Source of the DNA: Hemicentrotus pulcherrimus | Lineage: Eukaryota; Echinodermata; Echinoidea; Camarodonta; Strongylocentrotidae | NCBI GenBank assembly: GCA_003118195.1 | Contig: BEXV01001247.1 | Coordinates: forward strand, 99,195-109,425 | DNA: 10,231 bases | Reading direction: 5' to 3' | Part shown: positions 1 through 6,200 of the stretch, piece after piece | How positions within the stretch are numbered: the first letter of the stretch is position 1 | How the letters are laid out: every line of letters begins with the position of its first letter | Translations under genes and position numbers: made by a program | Notes under the pieces: generated by a model | Databases searched by the model: none | The model's input: the letters and a program-made list of their open reading frames with translations, nothing else | What the model was told of the DNA's origin: nothing

Positions 1-32
1 AGTCTAGTTATGGCTGCTCTAGTCATCGCCAT
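1..32 (-). CDS. Possible start of a second minus-strand gene (partial)
   Basis: The minus strand has AAGATGGCG with the ATG at 32-30, a strong Kozak context (A at -3, G at +4). The frame stays open to the window edge, reading MAMTRAAITR. It lies directly downstream of the CpG-rich region with promoter motifs. AAGATGGCG also matches the core of a YY1 site, which is common at start codons near transcription starts. Ten codons are too few to identify a family, and I do not recognise the product. Confidence 0.28.
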   Translation of the reverse strand, partial: MAMTRAAITR

Positions 33-49
33 CTTAGTTCCGAAGATCA

Positions 50-345
50 ACTTCTAATTTGCATACAGCTGTCAATCAAAGTATGCGCGGCCTGGCCTTC
101 CTTCGCCAAGCCAGCTAATCGCTGCCGATCGTGACGTCACGAAAGTGGGTGGAAACGGCAGCCGAATCTTAGAGCCGAATTGCGATTGGTATTACTTTGG
201 CACATGTATGCGATAATCGGCATTGTGCGGGCATTCGGAACATGCCATCTGTGTAAGAGCCATATTGTGTTGGTGCAATAGGCAGCTTGCACCGTCCGCC
301 AGCGGGTACGTATTTTGAAAGCCCTCTGGAATACGGGGAACATGC
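50..345 (-). promoter_or_regulatory. CpG-rich putative promoter region
   Basis: CpG dinucleotides are dense here and scarce just to the right, from about 360. Motifs include the 12-bp palindrome CGTGACGTCACG at 130-141 (full CRE, TGACGTCA, at 132-139), octamer ATGCAAAT on the minus strand at 64-57, E-box CAGCTG at 66-71, and an inverted CCAAT at 189-185. No TATA box stands out. The orientation is inferred from the candidate minus-strand ATG at 32. The open frames of 64-68 codons inside look like by-products of base composition. Confidence 0.4.
130..141. promoter_or_regulatory. CRE palindrome (CREB/ATF site)
   Basis: CGTGACGTCACG is a perfect 12-bp palindrome containing the full CRE TGACGTCA. 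It lies about 100 bp upstream of the candidate ATG on the minus strand, a typical distance for a functional CRE. Binding is inferred from the motif only. Confidence 0.5.
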
Positions 346-350
346 CTCTT

Positions 351-917
351 TAAAGCACTTCAATCAAAACAGAAGTGATATCATCCTAGGAGCCAGAATG
401 ATGTTTACTCACTTTCTTTAACATCTATATAAGGTAAATGCCCTTTGGCTATCTACAGACAATGTCACACAATTCAAAATAATATATCAATCATGTAAAG
501 TATTGTATAGCAAGTGCACTTCTCCCCACAGGAAAATATTTTTATCTTTTTTTTTCGTTTATTTTTTATTACAAAACCCCTGCTTTGTCAAAGGCATAAT
601 CGAGATAATATGAAACAAAGATACCATGTTATCTTCATAGTTTTATACTAAGGATATGCGAGGTATGATACCTTCCTAACATGAAGCTACCATCAGTTAC
701 CATTTTGTTTGTTTTTAATGTATCTATTCTATTCACACTGTCATGCATGAAGGACACACATTTTATAAAAGAAAAAAATTGTGGCCTTCACAATCCCTTG
801 CCTACATGTGATACGATAATGTAAAGCACTGTCAGAATGCTTTTTGAATATGTCCACACAATAGTACTAAAATACAGAGATTGGACTATGGTGAATTATG
901 TGTGAAAGAGTGAATAC
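351..917. other. Unannotated AT-rich stretch
   Basis: I see no gene, inverted repeat or recognisable mobile element here. There are T-rich runs near 540-570 and minus-strand AATAAA-like strings in the same place. It is probably intergenic. Confidence 0.5.
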
Positions 918-983
918 ATCATTGCTATCCTGAACATGAGTAATGCCTCAATCATTACTATCCTGAGCATAAGTAATGCCTCA
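918..983. repeat. Tandem duplication, 33 bp x 2
   Basis: Units 918-950 and 951-983 both start ATCATT, contain CTATCCTGA and end GTAATGCCTCA. They differ at three positions. Confidence 0.85.
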
Positions 984-1298
984 TCATATAAGTTGAATTA
1001 ATTGATTTTTGTTGTTGTTGTGAATTTCATGCTTTATTCTGGATAATCAAAAATGAAAACGCAGGTAGAAATATTTGCATAATGTTCAACTGAATATGGA
1101 ACAAGTGGAGTAGGCGAAACATAAATCGCTCATACAGCATAAAGGTTAAAATTCTATGCTTTGTGACTATCAGCATAACAAAATGTTGAATGTATAATCG
1201 AAAATACACAAAGAAGAAACCACTAGGGCTTCCTGTTCGTTCATATGATTTATTCTATGTGGCCTTCTCCACTGCCATTCTTCAATATTTGTAGTACC
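984..1298. other. AT-rich stretch without recognisable gene
   Basis: There is a short GTT run near 1009-1020 and minus-strand AATAAA strings at 1038-1033 and 1254-1249, which could be poly(A) signals for a minus-strand transcript. I see nothing else; the open frame of about 60 codons here has no domain features. Confidence 0.4.
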
Positions 1299-1310
1299 AA
1301 TAATAACAAC

Positions 1311-1342
<32 letters not shown>
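1299..1342. repeat. (AAT)n microsatellite
   Basis: AAT repeats run from about 1299 to 1342, interrupted once by CAACAA. On the minus strand this is an ATT tail directly after the retroposon-like sequence at 1343-1480. Confidence 0.9.
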
Positions 1343-1480
1343 GTCTTGTTTACCCAGGGTAGCCTCATCAGTATTAATACTGTTCTCCCTGAGGGCCCTG
1401 CAATCATAATATTACCCCAGTCATCGGATTCAGGCTTACCAGCACACAATGCATGCACATTCTCCACTCCCTGGGGAGCA
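1343..1480 (-). mobile_element. Retroposon 3' end with ATT tail
   Basis: On the minus strand the sequence runs through GATGAGGCTACCCTGGGTAA and then ACAAGACTT into the (ATT)n tail. A unique body followed by GGCTACCCTGGGTAAAC and a simple-repeat tail is typical of tRNA-derived SINEs and LINE 3' ends in marine invertebrates. The 5' limit is uncertain and I see no internal polymerase III boxes. The open frames in both directions across it are not supported as genes. Confidence 0.4.
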
Positions 1481-1720
1481 TTTCAGCCAGTGCATCATTT
1501 TTACAAGCATACACTTGCTAATCGAAGCACATTAGCTTTCGCATCCTACCGGGTGATCCTACCAATGATCTCTTTTGTCACTCTAAAACAGTTGACATGG
1601 TATAAGCAGTTAATGTGGTAAGATAGGAACTTTACATATGTACAAGTTACAAGCTGTTTTAATACAAAAGAGTAGGTAAGTTCAGAAAGAAAGTTAAAAC
1701 TTGATTCTTTACTTAAACCT

Positions 1721-1879
1721 GGGCCTGTTGCACAAAACTTACCATTGATGGTAACTTTGCCATCAATGGTAACTACCATGGAAACCTTGATTTTGATTGG
1801 CTGTTGAGCCCTGTTACCATGGTAGTTGCCATTGATGGCAAAGTTACCATCAATGTTAAGCTATATGCAACCGGGGCCC
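1721..1879. mobile_element. Fold-back MITE, 159 bp
   Basis: The arms of about 60 bp are inverted copies. The left starts GGGCCTGTTGCACAAAACTT. The right, reverse-complemented, starts GGGCCCCGGTTGCATATAGC, and both continue with ATTGATGGTAACTTTGCC and AACTACCATGG. Smaller palindromes (ACCATTGATGGT) sit inside each arm. There is no coding capacity. The ends resemble the GTTTCACAAA-ended elements elsewhere in this window. Confidence 0.8.
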
Positions 1880-2143
1880 TGTGATCCTCATTTTGTTTAG
1901 TAATATTTCTTAGCTGTTTCATAGTGAAAGATTGAAGACAGATTTGACACAGACTTCCTGAGTAATGTTCACAAACCTTGACAAAATTGTGGATCCAAAT
2001 CAGAAAGAGTAGCAATTGGTAGAAGTTACGGTTACAACCTACATGTATACTACCGATACATCTTATTGTATATGTACCAGCCTACAACTACCTATGTGTA
2101 ATTTTAAGTGAATAAAAAGGAGCATACCTATCTTGCTCATACC

Positions 2144-2293
2144 AGGGAGGTGTTTCACAAAACTTGTCATCAGTGACAAATGACAGTTTTTGTTATAAGC
2201 TACTGCAATCCTTGCTTCTGATTGGTTATCAGCACATTTGTCACTGATTTTAGTCATTTGTCATTGAAAAAAGGCTTTGTGAAACGGGTCTCA
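2144..2293. mobile_element. Fold-back MITE with GTTTCACAAA ends, 150 bp
   Basis: The left end reads AGGTGTTTCACAAAAC. The right end, reverse-complemented, reads GACCCGTTTCACAAAGCC. The inner arms share GTGACAAATG and TCAATGACAAATGAC-like blocks, so the whole element can fold. Its interior has the TGATTGGTTATCAG block common in such elements. It carries no coding sequence. Confidence 0.7.
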
Positions 2294-2299
2294 GGTGGT

Positions 2300-3024
2300 T
2301 TGTGGCAGTGTGGCCACCGACACCTTTAAGATTTTACCTTGAAATTACAATTTGTTGGCAACAGGCTTGCAAAAGAATAAGCAGAGCTAGAGGAGATCTA
2401 GAGCACACCTAGTTGCCACTGCAGAGTTTCATTGATAATTTAAGTGAGAAAAAGTTCTTTTTACACAATGAGAAATTATTACCTGCTGTGGTTACATTTG
2501 ACTAATACTGCCCTCTATTTCTCAACTTTTATAGCTAGTACAAACTAGCAGAATACCCTTCATAGCCATTCACAATCTCATTGGATTCTAAGGCAGTGCT
2601 TTCCTTGGCGACAAGTTTTTCAAAAGAACTACACTCTATTTCAGGACCACAACCCTCTGCAGACACCTTGGCCTTAAAAAAAATGGGGTTGGTCAAATCC
2701 TCCTAAAGCAGCAAGTGTGTCGTCTTTACAATGGTGCTGGCATTTCATAGCAGATGATATATGCTGTATTTGCAATTTCTGATCGTAGAGCAGTATCTAG
2801 TGATGGCTTTCAACAGAATAGACAACATTTGAGATGGCCCTTCCATGCTTACCACACAAGAATATCATACAGTTACTTGGCCTTTCGACAGAGGGGACTT
2901 TGCTTGAGGGACTAAAGCACTCAAGCAGATGGTTTGTCCACTCAAGAATATAAAAAATGGCCATATGCATTTAATATTCATAACAGTCTTTACCTTTTAC
3001 AAGATAGAATTTACCAAGAGGATG
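2300..3024 (-). other. Probable 3' UTR / downstream flank of the mind bomb gene
   Basis: This stretch follows the stop codon on the minus strand. It contains the RING ghost at about 2882-2948. An ATTAAA variant lies on the minus strand at 2975-2970, only 50 nt past the stop. The nearest canonical AATAAA on that strand is far away, at 1254-1249, with another at 1038-1033. I cannot tell which is used. I see no gene or clear repeat in 2300-2880. Confidence 0.4.
2882..2948 (-). pseudogene. Decayed partial copy of the third RING
   Basis: The segment beginning at 2882 matches the tail of the terminal exon beginning at 3058. CTTTCGACAGAG is identical, and GGAC and TTGCTTGAG follow in register, with about 34 of 42 positions equal. 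Further on, the minus strand reads FLSGQTICL where the intact RING reads FLCGHSVCK. Three zinc ligands are changed (Cys to Ser twice, His to Gln), and small deletions break the frame. The copy has the same orientation as its parent and lies about 180 bp downstream, which suggests an old local tandem duplication. It is not expected to make protein. Confidence 0.55.
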
Positions 3025-3299
3025 TTAAGTAAAGAGAGCGATCTTCTTGGTGATAGGCTTTCGACAGAGAGGACATTGCTTGAGAGGTCTGGAGCACTTC
3101 TTACACACGCTGTGGCCGCAGAGGAAGACCACATTGCGTTTGTTCTCCATGCAGATCGGACATAGCACCTCCTCCTCCATCTGTTGGTATTGCTCCTTGA
3201 GGCGTTTAAGCTCCTCCTCCTTAGAGACCCGACTCGATGACGACGCCCCTCTGGGAGTTGAGGAGCCTGATGATGATGGAGCTTGGGCAGCCTTAGCTC
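3025..3299 (-). CDS. mib2: Mind bomb terminal exon: Ser-rich linker, helix, third RING, stop
   Basis: The acceptor is TCTATTTTTAG at 3300, and the stop TAA is at 3027-3025. There are 275 coding nt, starting with the last two bases of a codon to match the phase 1 end of the 66-nt exon. The order is a Ser-rich linker (APSSSGSSTPRG), a charged helix (KEEELKRLKEQYQQMEEE), then the RING reading CPIC, FLCGH, VCKKC and CPLCRKP. Its spacing is C-x2-C-x10-C-x1-H-x2-C-x2-C-x6-C-x2-C, and seven residues end the protein after KPITKK. The CRKPI-x3-I pattern right before the stop is characteristic of the mind bomb C-terminus. The plus-strand open frames across this stretch are shadows of this exon. Confidence 0.9.
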
Positions 3300-6200
3300 C
3301 TAAAAATAGAGAAAAGATTAATATTCATTTTGAATTCCTAGAAAACTGTCTTGTATTTTTTGTCTTGCAATTTCCAAATGATAATGGTGACATTTACCTC
3401 CTGGCAAAATATTGTGACTATTTTCTTTTGTAATTTCAAACTGATTTAAAAGAAAACCTTTTTACTAATTGGAAATGAAAATGCCTCATTGGGATCATTG
3501 TTTTTATTTTTAGTTTATTCATCTACCAATGCTACCTACCATAAATAAATACAATGACAGAAAGTGAACAGCATTTACAAAAATATTCCTCTTTGGTTTT
3601 GATCTAACAAATAACATGATATCTTTCATCAAATCATAAGATATCTTTCAACAAATCATAAGATATTTAAAGGGTATTGGAGCAGTAGACATACGCTTTA
3701 ACCCAATGTAGCCTGGGTTATTTTGAAACTGCATAGCTGGGGAGAGGGGGGGGGGGGCTTCTAAGGCCCCCCTCCCTATGATCTCTCCCGTGAAACGGAC
3801 AATCGCCGCAAAAATTTGCATGCATGTCAAGTGAAATGTAGACTGTGGTCATTTCAATTTTTTGAAAAAATTCACTCATTTGCATATTTATAGTAATTTA
3901 TGCAATTAAGGTCATAAAATTCACACCTTTACCTATAAATCATATATTCTTCATATTTAAACATGAGTTTTCACTACATTTATTCTTAAGACCATTTGGA
4001 ATAATACATAGTACAACAAAATAAAACTTGGAAGACCCAGGTTATTCCCTATGTTATCTATTGTTTTGATATTTTATTATGTTTTTGTTTTTTTAAACTT
4101 ATGTATTTTATTGTATTTGTTGTTTTATTTCATTTCCAACTATAATTCAACTATTTTGACCCACAAAATAAACACATAAACTATAAACAAGACCAAATAG
4201 CCAATGTTTTATCTCTTTATTGGAAAAATGATATTTCCATATGTTTTGTACACAAAACACAAAGATGTGCGACTATGAGGCTGACATGCGAAGACAAAAG
4301 GTCAAAATTGTGATCAGAAATTAACTTCTTTTTTTTTGTTTAAATGGGGGGGGGGGCGGTGTTGAGTAAGGACTTAAACTGAACCTTGTTTTGAGCTTGA
4401 GGGACGCTGATGGTGCTGGGATGAAGATGAACCAGACTGAGATGACATGGAGATGCGGTGACCGGCTGGGTTTGGTTGGTAGTGGACGGGGCACAATAAA
4501 GACATGCATAAATCATAAAGCAATGGTCATGCAGGATGTCATAATGCATTGTGAGACATGATAATGAACCAAAGAAACAGATCTGGGGAGTGTTTCACAA
4601 AGACTCAGATCGACTAAAGTTGAACTTGAACTATGGCAGGCCATTCATGCCTCTAGTTCCTCTCACCATTCCTGGCATTGGTTCCTCAAGGGACGTACAA
4701 ATCGTGGTAACAGTTCTACAGAATTTGCATTTTTTGATAGTTCATTATTGGAGGAAAAAATATGTTTTCAAGATGATAATTTCTAAGGTTATTTCCCACT
4801 CATTTTACATCTGGTTCAAGACTTTTAAAGGGCATAAATTGCCTGACGTAGTATAAGTCCAAGTCTTAAATAAAACTTCAGTTTACAATGTCAGTAACTT
4901 TTTATCTATGACAACAAACTGTCCCTTGGTGAAAGCAACCAGTAGCATGAAGGGCCTGCCATAGTTCAAGTGTAACTTAAGTAGATCTTAGTCTTTGTGA
5001 AACACCCCCAGATTATCTAACGAGAGCCTGGTGGGGGTTAACTCGTTTCTTTTTAAATAGAGATAACAACGCCCTGCTGGCCCTTAACAGACAATATGTA
5101 CAGTAAAAGCAACTACGTGCTTCATAACAATTAATTTCTAAAATGAAAGTGAGATATAGAACAAGTATTACTACAAAAGTATTCTACATGCAAAACAAAA
5201 TATAACTTCAAACATAAATGAACCATGAGATAAGCTACAGTGTAATAACAAGAACAAAGATAAACAACAACATAAAGGCTCGTTCAGATATGACTGGCAA
5301 AACCATGTCAGTTTTTATGATGACATACAGTGTAATACGCTTCACATGTCTGTATCTTATCACTATGAACATGACGGACAAAGAAAGCGGACAAAATATA
5401 CAGTTCCTCAGGTAGACAAAGGAACATCCTTTCACTGCTATTATTTAAAAAGGTGAATATGCATGTGACACCTGTTCTACACATTTTTACACAATAGCAG
5501 TGAAGGGATTTTTCCCTTGTCTACCTGAGGAACTGTATATTTTGTCCGCTTTCTTTGTCCGTCATGTACATAGTGTATTACACAGAGCTCATTGATTACA
5601 CATAAGTCCTTTGTTGTACACAGTTGCTATTCATTTACACATAAAAAGTTAAAAACAACAGCTTTTTGGGGGGTTTCTTTACAGTGTCATATCTGAACAA
5701 GCGTTTTGGTGGATGCAATAAAATACTCACATTCATTCAGCCACGATGTATAAATAAATGTTTTTTCATGCTTTTTTTTATATGATTGTATGTTAGATGT
5801 AAACTTGCATTTTTAGTCTTTGGACTTTTTGACAAGTCGTGAATAAAACCTCGTTTGAATTGAATTGAATTGAATTGAATTGAATAGATGAAGCATTGAT
5901 ATTGTCCATGAAAATAACATGTACCCAAAACTAGGCAAACTACATGTGTATATGACCAGGACAACTTATAAAACAGGGGGCGCACACATACTGTAAAAGG
6001 GCATCTGGATAACTTGGCACTGTCCAGTGAATAGGTTTCAAGTATTGAAGTGCCACTAGATAGCCCTAAATTTCTAATTTTATGCAGTTTCCTGTCCATA
6101 TATTTTCAAATTACCTCTCTTGGCTAGGTCACAGTGGAAAACACTGTGTCCCTCAGATAGGACGTTATTCCCCATGCCACCTTTACCCTGTTAAAACCCC

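Noticed and set aside
137..363. Two overlapping minus-strand frames in the CpG-rich island
   Set aside because: Composition gives long frames here in several registers; the Arg/Trp-rich peptides show no recognisable features and no splice support.
918..983. CRISPR-like array
   Set aside because: There are only two adjacent units with no spacers, in an animal genome; it is a simple tandem duplication.
3047..3433. 128-codon plus-strand open frame over the terminal RING exon
   Set aside because: The minus strand of the same bases encodes a clear RING with splice site and stop; the plus frame is its antisense shadow and runs into intron sequence.
4321..4549. Two Pro-rich minus-strand frames over the candidate cassette exon
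   Set aside because: Only the third frame (AGHRIS...) fits the phases of the neighbouring exons; the other two are shadows running into the C-run.
4551..4856. 101-codon plus-strand open frame
   Set aside because: It lies across the left arm and interior of a fold-back MITE and shows no domain or codon pattern.
5737..6099. 120-codon minus-strand open frame
   Set aside because: It crosses the (TTGAA)6 tail and low-complexity AT sequence; no domain, signal or splice-consistent link to the mind bomb gene.
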